A stretch of 64,000 nt of DNA from Ovis canadensis. Its lineage: Eukaryota; Chordata; Mammalia; Artiodactyla; Bovidae. How positions within the stretch are numbered: position 1 is the stretch's first letter; each line of letters begins with the position of its first letter. Positions 11,446-22,987 of this stretch are shown here, piece by piece. The notes beneath the pieces are model-generated. The model was not told the origin of the DNA, ran no database searches, and saw only the letters and a program-made list of their open reading frames with translations. The DNA is taken from NCBI RefSeq assembly GCF_042477335.2, contig NC_091245.1, positions 31,878,501-31,942,500 on the forward strand, given 5' to 3'. The position numbers were made by a program, and so were the translations under genes.

Positions 11446-11811
11446 AGTTTAAATAAGTTATTATTATTTTTTTAATCCCAGATCTTCTCATTTCTAGTCC
11501 TATGATTTTTCACTAAACCACATTGATTTTGTTCCTGCTTGGTTTTGAATGTAAAGGATTTTTTTTCACCAAAGAAATAGAGGGAAAAAGAGCCTTTACA
11601 TTCATATCTATTCCTGGGCTTCCTGATCCATAACTCTTATACATGTGGTTTTTAACTAGAGATATTAGAAACATGGGATAATATTTTTTAGTAGTCACTA
11701 TAACTAGAGGTTGTTATATATATTTAATGGGTAGTACTCAGGAGTGTTGCTTAATATAGTGTAATAAATTGTTCTGCACAAGAGCAACAGTGGTCCTGTT
11801 GGGAAGGGGGA
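11446..11811. other. Unannotated intergenic sequence
   Basis: AT-rich, nothing recognised. Confidence 0.6.
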
Positions 11812-12200
11812 AAGTACTGACTATGTTCAAGGCATGAGACTGCTAAATGGTTAAATATACTTTATCCCATTTAATTCACACAGTGTATTCGTATGATGTG
11901 CATACATGCATCCTAAGTTGCTTCAGTCTGGTCCAACTCTTTTCGACTATATGGATTATAGCCTTCCAGGCTCTTCTATCCATGGGATTCTATAGGCAAG
12001 AATGGTAAGATTGGGTTGCTATCCCCTCCTGCAGGGGATCAAACCCATGTTTCTTATATCTCCTTCATTGGCAGGCATGTTCTTTGCCTCTAATGCCACT
12101 TGAGATGCCCACATTAGTATGTCAGATACTATCAAAATTTCCATTTTACACAATGGGAAACCAAGGCACTGAGGGGAAGACCTACCCATATGTATGCAGG
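11812..12200 (+). mobile_element. MIR SINE split by a Bov-tA
   Basis: The first MIR half (11812-11900: 'tttatcccatttaattcaca') and second half (12112-12200: 'ttttacacaatgggaaacc', AAGGCACTGAGGGGAAG) lie on either side of a younger antisense Bov-tA at about 11905-12108. Confidence 0.75.
11905..12108 (-). mobile_element. Bov-tA SINE inside MIR
   Basis: Antisense copy: 'agttgcttcagtctggtcc' to 'tgcctctaatgccacttgag'. It interrupts the MIR described above. Confidence 0.87.
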
Positions 12201-12597
12201 TTATTTACATTTGGCTTTTATATACTATCAAAGTACAGATTACCTGGAACATTTGATCTCAGATGGCCTCAATCTGCAATGGCTTGGAATGGGACTTGGG
12301 TTCCCAGCCAGAGATTGGGGCTGGGTTAAGACAGTGAAAGCACTCGCACTAAATAGGGGGAAAAAAACATTACCTAATTCCCACCACCTAAGTACAATCA
12401 CTTTCCACATTTTAGTATATAGTATTTCCTTCTAATATTATTCTTATGCTTTTGAGTCTTAAAAATTAATTATAATAGTATGCATATAAATGTAAGTTTC
12501 TATTCTGTTTTTTTTCACTTAATGTATTATAGGTACTCCACTCATAACTATCATTTTTTAAAGGAAATTATAGCATTCAAATCTATTATTGTTGTTG
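12201..12597. other. Unannotated intergenic sequence
   Basis: No supported feature. A short GTTGTTGTT run precedes the next BovB. Confidence 0.6.
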
Positions 12598-13201
12598 TGG
12601 TTGTTGTTCACTCACTCATTCATGTCTGACACTTTGTGACCCCATGGCCTGCAGCATGCCAAGTTTCTCCATCCTTCACTATCTCCCTGGGTTTGCTCAA
12701 ACTTACGTCCATTGAGTCAATGATGCTGTCCAACCAACCCATCCTCTGTTGCCCCCTTCTTATCCTTCAATCTTTCCCAGCATCAGGGTCTTTTCCAATG
12801 AATCAGCTATTTGCATCAGGTGGCCAAAGTGTTGGAACTTCAGCTTCAGCATCAGCCCTTCCAATGAATATTGAGGGTTGATTTTCTTTAGGAACAAATG
12901 GTTTGATCTCCTTGCTCTCCAAGGGACTCTCAAGAGTCTTCTCCAGGACCACATTTTGAAAGCATCAGTTCTTTGTCACTCGGTCTTTTCAATGGTCCAA
13001 TTCTCACATCCATACATGACTACTGGAAAAACCATAGTTTTGACTATACAGACCTTTGTCGGCAAAGTGATGTCTCTGTTTTTTAATACACTGTCTAGGT
13101 TTGTCATAGCTTTTCTTCCAAGAAGCAAGCGTCTTTTAATTTCATTGCTGCAGTCACCATCCTCAGCGATTTTGGAACCCAAGAAAAGAAAATCTGTCAC
13201 A
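12598..13201 (-). mobile_element. BovB 3' end, minus strand
   Basis: Reverse complement of the last 600 bp of BovB. Minus-strand frames carry the RT C-terminal text (LRVPWRARRSN; VFPVVMYGCENWTIEK) in two pieces, so ORF2 is frameshifted. The 'aggaggaga' region near the end is partly lost. Confidence 0.93.
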
Positions 13202-13336
13202 ATTCTTTATGCCTCTAATCTAAAGAAAGCAAGAGTGAATAAACACAGAGCTGAGAACATGGCCTCAGTAAACCTGGGTGATTCTTTGATCAGTCTCTGG
13301 ACCTGTGGCAGATACCAAACTTGGAGTCCAATTTTT

Positions 13337-13680
13337 CAGTCTGAGTCCTTAAATCAGTGTGATTTAAACAAGAAAAGTTCAGTACAAAATATTTTCAAGC
13401 TATCATAAAACAGTAAGTATAAGATGTAAATATACCTTGGGGCTGAGGGAGAGTAACCAAGAAAGGACAAACAAGTATAGGATGTCATACCTCACTGGAG
13501 CGTGTGTAGCAGCAGTCCAATAAATGATGAAAAATTCTCTGATTTCCCAGACCCAGCTGGTCCATAGTCACTGGGAAAGCAGGAAGCAACCCTCTGGGGT
13601 ATAGGCAAGACACAACCAGTTGGCATGCACAGGGTATAGGAGAAAGCTCCTTCCCTGAGTAAGGGAGATGAGAATTAGCT
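13337..13680 (+). repeat. Unclassified direct repeat, copy A
   Basis: Shares ordered blocks with 13989-14360: CAGTCT.AGTCC, 'agctat.ataaaa', 'aagtataagatgt', GAGCTGAGGGA, CCAAGAAA.GACAAAC and CTGATTT..CCCAG. By eye it is about 65-70% alike. The family is unknown to me; it could be a divergent LTR pair or an old tandem duplication. Confidence 0.55.
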
Positions 13681-13988
13681 TGAGTTTGTCACTTTTCCTC
13701 TATAAATGTTGACGTGCTCTCAAAAGAATCCATCCTATACCACAGTCCTTCTAATCATCATGACTGCCACAATGGTCAAGCACAGTAGACACTCAAGTTT
13801 CCAAGGCATGTGCTCTATCTGGCCTTTCATCACAATCAACCACAGCTGGGTTAATTGTGATGGCCACAGCATGTCATGGATTACTAACATCCCATTTTCC
13901 ATCAGCTGTGTGCTCAGCACTAGCACTCAAGCCTGTGATCAACCCCATCCCCAAATCCTGAATTTCTGGGACCATTCCCATTTTATAT

Positions 13989-14360
13989 CAGTCTAAGTCC
14001 AATTAAGAGACAGAAACCAGGCCCCGATTTGAAAACGGCAGGTTCAATATTAAGAATAACAAAGCTATGATAAAAGGCTAAGTATAAGATGTCAGTACCC
14101 TAGAGCTGAGGGAAGGGACCCAAGAAAAGACAAACTTGTACAAAGGGAGTCTTCTCCTGAAGACTGGGCTTGGATCTTGTTGGAAAAGGTATAGTGGCAA
14201 CACAGTCAATGGCAGAGACATGTGCTGATTTTCCCAGGCCAGAACTTGTCCAGTTTCTGGGCAAATGGGGACACAACCATTTGGGAGTGAGAGTGCCCTG
14301 TTAAGGGAGTCAGTGGAGGTGGGATGTCTGGAGACCACAGTACATCAGGAAAGTCACACT
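13989..14360 (+). repeat. Unclassified direct repeat, copy B
   Basis: Second member of the pair, offset by 652 bp at its left end and by 665 bp at the 'aagtataagatgt' block. The roughly 300 bp between the copies (13681-13988) shows nothing recognisable. Confidence 0.55.
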
Positions 14361-14627
14361 TTTTGAGGGATGTAGGAGACAAACCTCTGGGGAAGGGGTA
14401 GAAGCCAGCAGGACTGAGGGGCTGCTTCAGGTAAGATGTTTGGAGGGCACAGTGTCTGTGTTGAGTTAAAGGAAGAGCATCAGACTCGGCTGGGGCGATT
14501 CATTCTGGGAGAATGACTGGGGCAAAGCAAGACACTGACCCATGTACAGCAGTTAGAACAAGTGAAAGAAGTCTTTTTCTTCTGCAGTGTCACTCTAATG
14601 CCCGCTACTGAGAAAACTTAGCATTTT
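14361..14627. other. Unannotated sequence between direct repeat B and BovB
   Basis: No supported feature. Confidence 0.5.
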
Positions 14628-16893
14628 GCTCCCTGTACACATGGACATCACCAGATGGTCAACACCGAAATCAGATTGATTATATTCTTTTGCAGCCAAA
14701 GATGAAGAAGCTCTATACAGTCAACAAAAATAAGACCAGGAGCTGACTGTGGTTCAGATCATGAACTTATTGCCAAATTCAGACTTAAATTGAAGAAAAG
14801 AGGGAAACCAACTAGACCGTTCAGGTATGACCTAAATCTTGCCTTATGATTATACAGTGGAAGTGAGAAATAGATTTAAGGGACTAGATCTGATAGACAG
14901 AGTGCCTGATGAACTATGGACTGAGGTTCCTGACATTGTACAGGAAACAGGAATCAAGACCATCCCATGGAAAAGAAATGCAAAAAAGCAAAATGGCTGT
15001 CTGAGGAGGCTTTACAAATAGCTGTGAAAAGAAGAGAAGTGAAAAACAAAGAAGAAAAGGAAAGATATAAGCATCTGAATGCAGAGTTCCAAAGAATAGC
15101 AAGGAGAGATAAGAAAGGCTTCCTCAGCAATCAATGCAAAGAAACAGAGTAAAACAACAGAATGGGAAAGACTAGAGATCTCTTCAAAAAAATTAGAGAT
15201 ACCAAGGGAACATTTCATGCAAAGATGCGCTCGATAAAGGACAGAAATGGTATGGACCTAACAGAAGCAGAAGATATTAAGAACAGGTGGCAAGAAGAAC
15301 TGTACAAAAAAGATCTTCACGACCGAGATAATCACGATGGTGTGATCACTCGTTTAGAGCCAGATATCCGGGAATGTGAAGTCAAATGGGCCTTACAAAG
15401 CATCACTATGAACAAAGCTAGTGGAGGTGATGGAATTCCGGTTGAGCTATTTCAAATCCTAAAAGATGCTGCTGTGAAAGTGCTGCACTCAATATGCCAG
15501 TAAATTTGGAAAACTCACCAGTGGCCACAGGACTGGAAAAGGGCAGTTTTCACTCCAATCCCAAAGAAAGGAAATGCCAAGGAATGCTCAAACTACCGCA
15601 CAATTGCACTCATCTCACATGCTAATAAAGTAATGCTCAAAATTCTCCAAGCCAGGCTGCAGCAATACGTGAACCATGAACTTCCAGCTGTTCAAGCTGG
15701 TTTTAGAAAAGGCAGAGGAACCAGAGATAAAATTGCCAACATCCACTGGATCATTAAAAAAGCAAGAGAGTTCCAGAAAAACATCTATTTCTGCTTTATG
15801 GACTATTCCAAAGCCTTTGACTGTGTGGATCACAAGAAACTGTGGAAAATTCTGAAAGAGATGGGAATTCCAGACCACCTGACCAGCCTCTTGAGAAACC
15901 TATATGCAGGTCAGGAAGCAACAGTTAGAACTGGACATGGAACAACAGACTGGTTCCAAATAGGAAAAGGAGTACGTCAAGGCTGTATATTGTCACCCTG
16001 CTTATTTAACTTATATGCAGAGTACATCATGATAAATGCAGGGCTGGAAGAAGCACAAGCTGGAATCAAGATTCCCAGGAGAAGTATCAGTAACCTCAGA
16101 TATGCAGGTGACACCACCCTTATGGCAGAAAGTGAAGAGGAACGAAAAAGTCTCTTGATGAAAGTGAAAGTGGAGAGTGAAAAAGTTGGCTTAAAGCTCA
16201 ACATTCAGAAAACAAAGATCATGGCATCTGGTCCCATCACTTCATGGCAAATAGATGGGGAAACAGTGGAAACAGTATCAGACTTTATTTTGGGGGGCTC
16301 CAAAATCACTGCAGATGGTGACTGCAGCCATGAAATTAAAAGATGCTTACTCCTTGGAAGAAAAGTTATGACCAACCTAGATAGCATATTGGAAAGCAGA
16401 GACATTACTTTGCCAACAAAAGTCTGTCTAGTCAAGGCTATAGTTTTTCCAGTGGTCATATATGGATATGAGAGTTGGACTGTGAAGAAAGCTGAGCGCT
16501 GAAGAATGGATGCTTTTGAACTGTGGTGTTGGAGAAGACTCTTGAGAGTCCCTTGGACTGCAAGGAGGTCCCACCAGTCCATTCTGAAGGAGATCAGCCC
16601 TGGGTGTTCTTTGGAAGGAACGATGCTAAAGCTGAAACTCCAGTACTTTGGCCACCTCATGTGAAGAGTTGACTCATTGGAAAAGACTCTGATGCTGGGA
16701 GGGATTGAGGGCAGGAGGAGAAGGGGACGACAGAGGATGAGATGGCTGGATGGCATCACTGACTCGATGGACGTGAGTCTGAGTGAACTCCTAGAGTTTT
16801 TAATGGACAGGGAGGCCTGGCGTGCTGGGATTCATGGGGTCACAAAGAGTCAGACACAACTGAGCGACTGAACTGAACTGAATTGAACTGAAA
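14628..16893 (+). mobile_element. BovB LINE, 2.27-kb copy, endonuclease end through 3' tail
   Basis: Starts at the last part of the endonuclease ('catggacatcaccagatgg') and runs through the linker and reverse transcriptase to the tail. The 289-codon frame 15633-16502 holds the RT: QAGFRKGRGTRDK (21-33), MDYSKAFD (56-63, catalytic Asp), GKGVRQGCILSP (111-122) and YAGD (157-160), where the first catalytic Asp of YADD is lost. Upstream, the linker is spread over several frames, and a TAA at 15501 replaces the usual Gln codon. A further TGA follows KKAER at 16502. It is an inactive relic. Confidence 0.95.
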
Positions 16894-16939
16894 GAATAAA
16901 TGCTTAAAAGGAAGCTTTCTATCCAATTTCATAGAATAA

Positions 16940-17012
16940 GTTCAGTTCAGTCCAGTTGCTCAGTCATATCTGAGTTTTTGTGACCCAGTGGACTGCAGCA
17001 TGCCAGGCTGCA
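16940..17012 (-). mobile_element. BovB 3' tail fragment
   Basis: Antisense tail 'agttcagtccagttgctcag' ending in GCATGCCAGGCTG; about 70 bp only. Confidence 0.85.
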
Positions 17013-17279
17013 TAGAATAAGTACTAATGTATAAATTTAGAGCTGAGAGGTAATAAATTGATAACTAGTACACCATTGACTGAAGAGGTGGCTGTCTTCA
17101 GGAAGAAGGACCTGAAATACCACACAAAATACCTACTGAAATTCCCCAGGCCTTTCCCAAAGGGATCTTTGGCCATTTACTTGACTGTACAGTGAGGAAA
17201 GAGAAATAGCAATACATTTTGAAAACTATTGGAATAGGATCTGACTTTTGGCATCAATACTGTAATGTTTTATTTTATG

Positions 17280-17665
17280 TGTCAGCATGGCAAGACTACA
17301 GTGCCCAGATATTTGGCCAAATATTAGTCTAGATGTTGCTGTGAGAGCATTTTCTTGAATATGACTAACATTCAAATTAGAAGACCTTGAGCAAAGCAGA
17401 TTACTGAGTGGGCCTCAGCCAATCAGTTGTAGGCCTTAAGAATAAAAAGAGGGGTCATCTGTGGGAAAAAGAAATTTTGCCTCTAGACTGTCTTTGGGCT
17501 TGAGCTACAATACCAACCCTTGCCTAGGTCTCCAGCATGCCAGCCTGCCTTGCAGAATTCAGACTTGCCAGTCCCCATAATCACATGAGCCTATTCCTTC
17601 AAATCTTTTTCTATATATATATATATATATATATACCCTATTGCTTTTATTTCTGGAAAATCCAG
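17280..17665. mobile_element. Old mammalian repeat of unclear class, with (TA)n
   Basis: Text such as 'cttgaatatgactaacattc', GGGCCTCAGCCAATCAGTTG and 'ataatcacatgagcctattc' is of a repeated type that I recognise but cannot name with certainty. A (TA) microsatellite of about 24 bp lies at 17612-17635. Possibly an LTR or a DNA element. Confidence 0.45.
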
Positions 17666-17767
17666 ACTAATATGGATACCTAGAAACCCAGTATCATCAC
17701 AACTTTCTATAGAGTGGATGCAAAAGGTAGTCAAGCAATAAATGGATTCTTGGCCAGGCATCCCAAA

Positions 17768-18056
17768 GACAGGGAAGCCTGGTGTGCTGCAGTCCATGGG
17801 GTCGCAGAGTCGGACACAACTGAGCAACTGAACCGAACTGAACTGGCCAAGTGAAAGTGTTAGTCACTAGTGTCTGACTCTCTGTGATCACATGGACTGT
17901 AACCCACCAGGCTCTTCTGTCTATGGGATTCTCCAGGCAAAAATACTGGAGTGGGTTGCCATTCCCTCTCCAGAGGATTTTCCCAACCCAGGGATTGAAC
18001 CTAGGCCTCCTGAATTGCAGGCAGACACTTTACCATCTGAACCACCAGGGAAACCT
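17768..18056. mobile_element. BovB tail (+) then Bov-tA (-)
   Basis: 17768-17847 is the last BovB segment ('ggaagcctggtgtgctgca', 'gaaccgaactgaactgg') on +. 17852-18056 is an antisense Bov-tA ending in CTGAACCACCAGGGAAACC. Confidence 0.88.
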
Positions 18057-18828
18057 TCTTGGCCACAGTCTGGCTTAAAATCTGTATTCAAGGTCTGTGC
18101 ACTCACCCTGTAGTTATTTCCCCAGTTCCTGAATGTATAATTGATATTGACATACTTGGCATTTGGAATAACACTGAGCACGTGGGGTAAGGAATACAAC
18201 AGTAAGCAGGGCCAGGTGGAGGTCTCTAAAGTTCCCCCACTTCTATCCATCAATCTAGATGGAACCAACACTGTATCCCAGGGAAGATGGAGTGGATTAG
18301 TATCCCTCTGAAGTACCTCAAGGATGCAGGAGTGGTACTCCCTACCAGACCTCCATGTGTCCAGCCAGTCAGGTTCTGGAGAATGATAGCACACCACTGC
18401 AAGCTGAACCAAGTTATAACCCCAATTTCAGTTAGCATACTGACCATTTACGAGAGCAGATGAATTATGGCCTTAAGTATACGGCACATGATCATTAACT
18501 TAAAGGATGTATTCTTTTCTATTTCAGTCCAGAAAAGGGACTGGAATCAGTTCACATGGAATGGACAACTAGATACACTCAGAATTTTCCCCCAGGGTTA
18601 TATTACCTCTTTTGCTTTTTGACATTAATACAGTCTTTGCAGTATATTAAGGGTTTTCTGGCTGTTGGTTGTTCCACCAAACTCTGTGAATTATTTAGAC
18701 ACACTGTCTCTTACATCATATTATTGGCTTTTTGGTGCCTAGGACAGGGTGTGCAATAGAAATTTGACTTCATTGAAAAGTCAAAGAATGCTTGCATTGA
18801 AAAGATGATTCCTATACCTGAATACTGA
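18057..18828. other. Unannotated intergenic sequence
   Basis: No gene or repeat family recognised. A 163-codon minus frame (17921-18412) spans the SINE edge and has no domain that I can name. Confidence 0.55.
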
Positions 18829-19034
18829 GTCAGTTCAGTTCAGTTGCTCAGTCATGTCCGACTCTTTGCGACCCCATGACCTGCAGCACGCCAGGCCTCC
18901 CTGTCCATCACCAACTCCCGGAGTCCACCCAAACCCATGTCCATCGAGACGGTGATGCCATCCAACCATCTCGTCCTCTGTCGTCCCCTTCTCCTCCTCC
19001 CCTCAATCTTTCCCAGCATCAGGGTCTTTTCACT
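18829..19034 (-). mobile_element. BovB 3' end, about 205 bp
   Basis: Antisense: 'cagttcagttgctcagtcat', 'tctgtcgtccccttctcctc', ending 'agcatcagggtcttttc'. 5' truncated. Confidence 0.93.
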
Positions 19035-19044
19035 GAATAGGCAA

Positions 19045-19428
19045 TAGCTAGAGGAAGAGCAAGAAAGGGAGTTCCACGCAGAGGGAAAGGCATATCCTAA
19101 GGTACTTGGTAGAAGAGTACATGAAGATTGGGAGGAACTAAAAGAAATCCAATGAATTAGAAGCACAAAAAGCAAAAGAAAATAAACTGGAGAGGTAGGT
19201 AGAGGCCAGAACATGCAGAATCTGTAGACTAGATTATGGACTCCTTGTTTCTTCCTAAAATATACAGAAACCATTTAAAGATTTTAAGCAACTTAGTGAG
19301 TCAATTGGATTTGGAGATTTAAAACATCATTCTGGCTGCTAGGTGAAAAGAACTTGAAGTAGACAGATTCAAGAAGCATTTTTAAATAGAATTAATGGAA
19401 ATTAAATTCAGCAAAATATGGAAGCAAG
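19045..19428 (-). mobile_element. L2 LINE, antisense, left part
   Basis: Antisense L2 text: GGGAGTTCCACGCAGAGGGA, 'aagattttaagcaacttagt', 'catcattctggctgctaggt'. The same old element appears to resume near 20.7 kb after a younger L1. Confidence 0.75.
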
Positions 19429-19833
19429 CTAAATGTACATCAACAGATTAATGGATAAAGAAAATGTGATACATATATACAATAGACCATTACTCAGCCA
19501 TTAAAAATAATGAAATAATGTCATTCACAGCAATATGGATGGACTTAGAGATTATCATATTTAAAGAAGTCAGACAGAGAAAGAAATGTCATGTGATATC
19601 GCTTATATGTGAAATCTAAAAAAAAATGATATAAATGAAATTATTTACAAAGCAGAAACAGATTTACACTTAGAGAACAAACTTATGGCTACTGGGAGGG
19701 AAGACTGGGGGAAGATACACTGGGAGTTTGGGATTGACAGGTACACATTGCTATATTTAAAACAGATAACCAACAAGGACCTACTGTATAGCACAGGGAA
19801 CTCTGCTCAATACTCTGTAATAACCTAAACTGG

Positions 19834-20006
19834 GCAGGAGGAGAAGGGGGAAAAGAAGATGAGATGGTTGGATGGAATCACCGACTCAGTGGACACGAGT
19901 TTGAGCAAACTCTGGGAGACAGTGAAAGACAGGGAAGCCTGGCAGGCAGCAGTCCACCGGGTCCAAAGAGTCAGATATGACTGAGTGACTGAACAACAAA
20001 AACAAT
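19834..20006 (+). mobile_element. BovB 3' end within L1
   Basis: GGGCAGGAGGAGAAGGGGG, 'gacacgagtttgagcaaac' and a GACTGAACAACAAAAACAA tail. Confidence 0.9.
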
Positions 20007-20044
20007 TGGGACAAGAATTTGAAGAAAAGAACAGATACATGTAC

Positions 20045-20246
20045 GGGCTTCCCTGGTGGCTGAGCAGGAAAGAATAAGCCTGCCATTGCAGGAGATGCAG
20101 TTTCAGTCCCTGGTTCGAGAAAATTCCCCGGAGAAGACTGCAGTAGTCCTGCCTGGGAAATCCCATGGAGAGAGGAGCCTTGTAGACTACAGTCCATGGG
20201 GTGGCAAAAGAGTTGGACACAACTCAGTGACTAAACAGCAGCAACA
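20045..20246 (+). mobile_element. Bov-tA SINE within L1
   Basis: GGCTTCCCTGGTGGCTGAGC head to GTTGGACACAACTCAGTGAC. Relatively diverged in the middle. Confidence 0.88.
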
Positions 20247-20317
20247 GATACACGTATGCATACAACTGAATCACTCTGCTGTAAATCTGAAACTAACACA
20301 ACCTTGTAAAACCAACA

Positions 20318-20517
20318 ATCAGTTCAGTTCAGTTCAGTCGCTCAGTCGTGTCCAACTCTTTGCGACCCCATGAATCGCAGCACGCCAGGCCTCACTGTCC
20401 ATCACCACCTCCCAGAGTTCATTCAGACTCACGTCCGTCGAGTCGGTGATGCCACCCAGCCATCTCATCCTCTGTCGTCCCCTTCTTCTCTTGCCCCCAA
20501 TCCCTCCCAGCATCAAA
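20318..20517 (-). mobile_element. BovB 3' end within L1, minus strand
   Basis: 'Cagttcagttcagttcagtc' to 'aatccctcccagcatcaa'. It cuts the final part of the L1 3' UTR. Confidence 0.92.
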
Positions 20518-20699
20518 GCTATACTCCAATATAAAATAAAAATTAAAACATATTTTAAAACTCTACAAATAGACATGTCTAGTGATGAACTGGTTAAGTG
20601 GGTCCTTTCCCCTTAACTGTGTTTCTGCTTAGACTTGACGTCAGTGATACCAATCATTGAAACAGGGAACACCAAAAGACAACAAGGTTGGGCAGAGTG

Positions 20700-21900
20700 A
20701 AAGGTGGGTTAGAAATAGTGAGTTGGTTTTTCAGACATACTGAGACTGCAGTGCATTTGAGACTCCAAGATAGTAAGCAAGAATCAAAATAAATGTCAGA
20801 GGAAAGGTCTTGGTTGATGAAACACATTTATGAGTCATCTGCAAATAACATAATTTGCATCATGGGTGTATATGAGAATGTCTAAGAATGTAATGAGGAG
20901 GGAAGAGGCCTGGGCCAAATCTTGAGAACTAACAGCATTCACAGCCAGAATGAGGAGGAGGAGGAGCACACAAATTGAACAGAAAAATAGCAGCCTGTAA
21001 GTGGGGTTAAAAGGAGGCCAGGAAAAAAGAGTGTTTAAAGGACAGAAGGCTGAATTGTGTTGATTGCTGCCTAAAAGGCTGAGTTAAAGTAAAGCCATAA
21101 AAAATAATCATTACACTGAGCAACAGAGAATTCCTTAGTAACTTCTATAAGGGCAGTTTCAGTGATGTGGTGGAGGTGGAAGACCAATTAAAGTGTGTTG
21201 AGGAGTGGATGGAAGGTGAAAAACGGAGTCAGCTTTCTCTGTAGACTGGGAAAAGAAGTACGTTAACTGTGGAACTGGCTGATGACAATGTACAGTAAAG
21301 GAAGGTCTTTTGAAGAGGGGAGGGGCTTCCCTGGTGGTTCAGACGGTAAAGAATCTGCCTGCAATTCAGGAGAACAGGATTCGATTCCTGGGTCGGGAAG
21401 AGCCCCTGGAGAAGAGAATGGCTACCCAATCCAGTATTCTTCCCTGGAGAATTCCATGGACAGAGGAGCCTGGTTGGCTACAGTCCATGGAGTCACAAAG
21501 AGTTTGACATGACTGAGTGACTAGCACTTTAAAGGTGGAAGCGCATTCTGAATGCAGTTGAGTGAAACGGGTGATCATTGCAAGGAGGAGGGAGAAATAA
21601 CAAGGAACCAAACCCTGGAGATGTCCAGATGTGCTCTGAGGAAACAGCCACCAACAGAAGGGAGACTTCATTAAATGAAAGAGGAGAGAAGGAGGTGAGG
21701 TGGGCAAACACAGATGGGTTTGTTGATCTAGTGATAAGCTTATGAAGAGTGCCCATCTGATGGTTTCTACTTTCCCAGTTCAAAATGAAGAGTGGTCATC
21801 AGTTGAAGATGACAGCGATGGGGATGGGAAGTTTTAAGATAGTCTATGAAACAGATATCTCAGACATTATGAAAGAGAGCTTATGAGAGAAACTGAGTCT
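20700..21900 (-). mobile_element. L2 LINE, antisense, long relic (right part)
   Basis: Follows the antisense L2 order: 'tgagtcatctgcaaataac', GGGAAGAGGCCTGGGCCAAA, 'gggcagtttcagtgatgtgg', 'gtgttgaggagtggatgg'. It is split by the Bov-tA at 21322-21528. The end beyond 21800 is uncertain. Confidence 0.7.
21322..21528 (+). mobile_element. Bov-tA SINE inside L2
   Basis: GGGCTTCCCTGGTGGTTCAG head, GGAAGAGCCCCTGGAGAAG middle, GACATGACTGAGTGACTAGC end. Confidence 0.93.
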
Positions 21901-22384
21901 GATGGTTGGACAGTGCTGACAGATCATTTTACTCATCAATTGGCAACATTACTGTTCTTCTGTATTTAATTTCCTAGCTTGCAAAATTAATCCAAATTGA
22001 TCTCTGTAAGAGTTTGGTCTGAATTAACCAGATGATGGTTTCAATTTTCCCCTTTATTAATGTCCTAGCTGGGATCTTCCAGAAGCAGAGCCTGAAGCAG
22101 AGGGCTTAAGTACTCTCGTTTTATTAAGGAGTACAATTCCAGGGAAGAAGAGTGAAGGCAGGCAGAGTCCAGCAAGGAAGACAAGAAAGCCAATGTGAGG
22201 AGGCTGTATGTTAGTTATTGCACAGTATGATTGATGGCTAGTTTCAAAAGACTGTGCTCTTAAGAATCAGGACACAGTGTATCTCAGGACTGTCTACTTA
22301 GGAGAGAATCTGGGAGAAGATAGAAAGACTTTGGCCATTGACTATAATCTGTGAGATCCTTGGTTCACCACTATGCTTCCAGGT
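21901..22384. other. Unannotated sequence, possibly an old repeat at 22060-22330
   Basis: The 22060-22330 part (GCAGAGCCTGAAGCAGAGGG, 'ttttattaaggagtacaatt') has the look of an old interspersed element, perhaps an LTR, but I cannot name it. Confidence 0.35.
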
Positions 22385-22404
22385 TGCATATGTCTGGGTG
22401 TCAG

Positions 22405-22631
22405 CCCTTGGGATTTCCTGGGTGGCACAGTGGTAAAGAATCCTTCTGCCAATGCAGGAGACACAGGAGACCTGGGTTCAATCCTTGGGTCAGCAAGTTA
22501 TCTGGAGTAGAAAATGGCAACCGGCTCCAGTATTCTGGCCTGGAAAATTTCATGGACAGAGGATCCTGGCAGGCTACAGTACATGGGGTCATGAAGAGCT
22601 GGACACGACTGAGCGACTGAGCACATACGCA
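22405..22631 (+). mobile_element. Bov-tA SINE with perfect 20-bp target-site duplication
   Basis: Sense Bov-tA. The same 20 bases (TGCATATGTCTGG...GTCAG) stand at 22385-22404 and 22632-22651. The perfect duplication fixes both ends and suggests a fairly late insertion. Confidence 0.95.
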
Positions 22632-22651
22632 TGCATATGTCTGGGTGTCAG

Positions 22652-22987
22652 GCCCCAGTAGGGGCCAGAAGGGGCTGTAACACAAGGAAACCCTGGAACG
22701 GGGAGAGAGAAGTGCCCAGCAAGTCCAGGAGGCAAAGTGCTTTTCGCTTCGGCTTTTTTGAACTTTGTCAGCGCCATGCAGAGCTGGCTGACCCCACAGC
22801 AACTAGAATGAGACACAAGTACCTCCAAAGGAGGGAATGATACAACTTACAATTAAGAATATAGCTTCCTTGATTTGACTAAACTGGCCTAATACTTTAG
22901 AATCACAGACAAAAATGTAAATCAACTAGTCTGTCTCTAATGTCATACTAAAATACTCTAATCTGGATAGTGAGCCAATTAGAGATT
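22652..22987. other. Unannotated sequence
   Basis: Locally GC-richer up to 22800, then AT-rich. Several short overlapping frames on both strands but no recognised motif. Confidence 0.5.

Larger units (their letters stand above)
19430..20550 (+). mobile_element. L1 3' end interrupted by three later insertions
   Basis: Sense L1 text at 19430-19833 ('actcagccattaaaaataat', 'ggacctactgtatagcaca') resumes at about 20247-20317 ('acaactgaatcactctgctg') and 20518-20550 ('tatactccaatataaaata'). The gaps hold a BovB end (+), a Bov-tA (+) and a BovB end (-). Confidence 0.85.

Noticed and set aside
15633..16502. 289-codon reverse transcriptase frame as a domesticated gene
   Set aside because: The active-site YADD is changed, the upstream linker is broken by stops, and the BovB tail follows at once.
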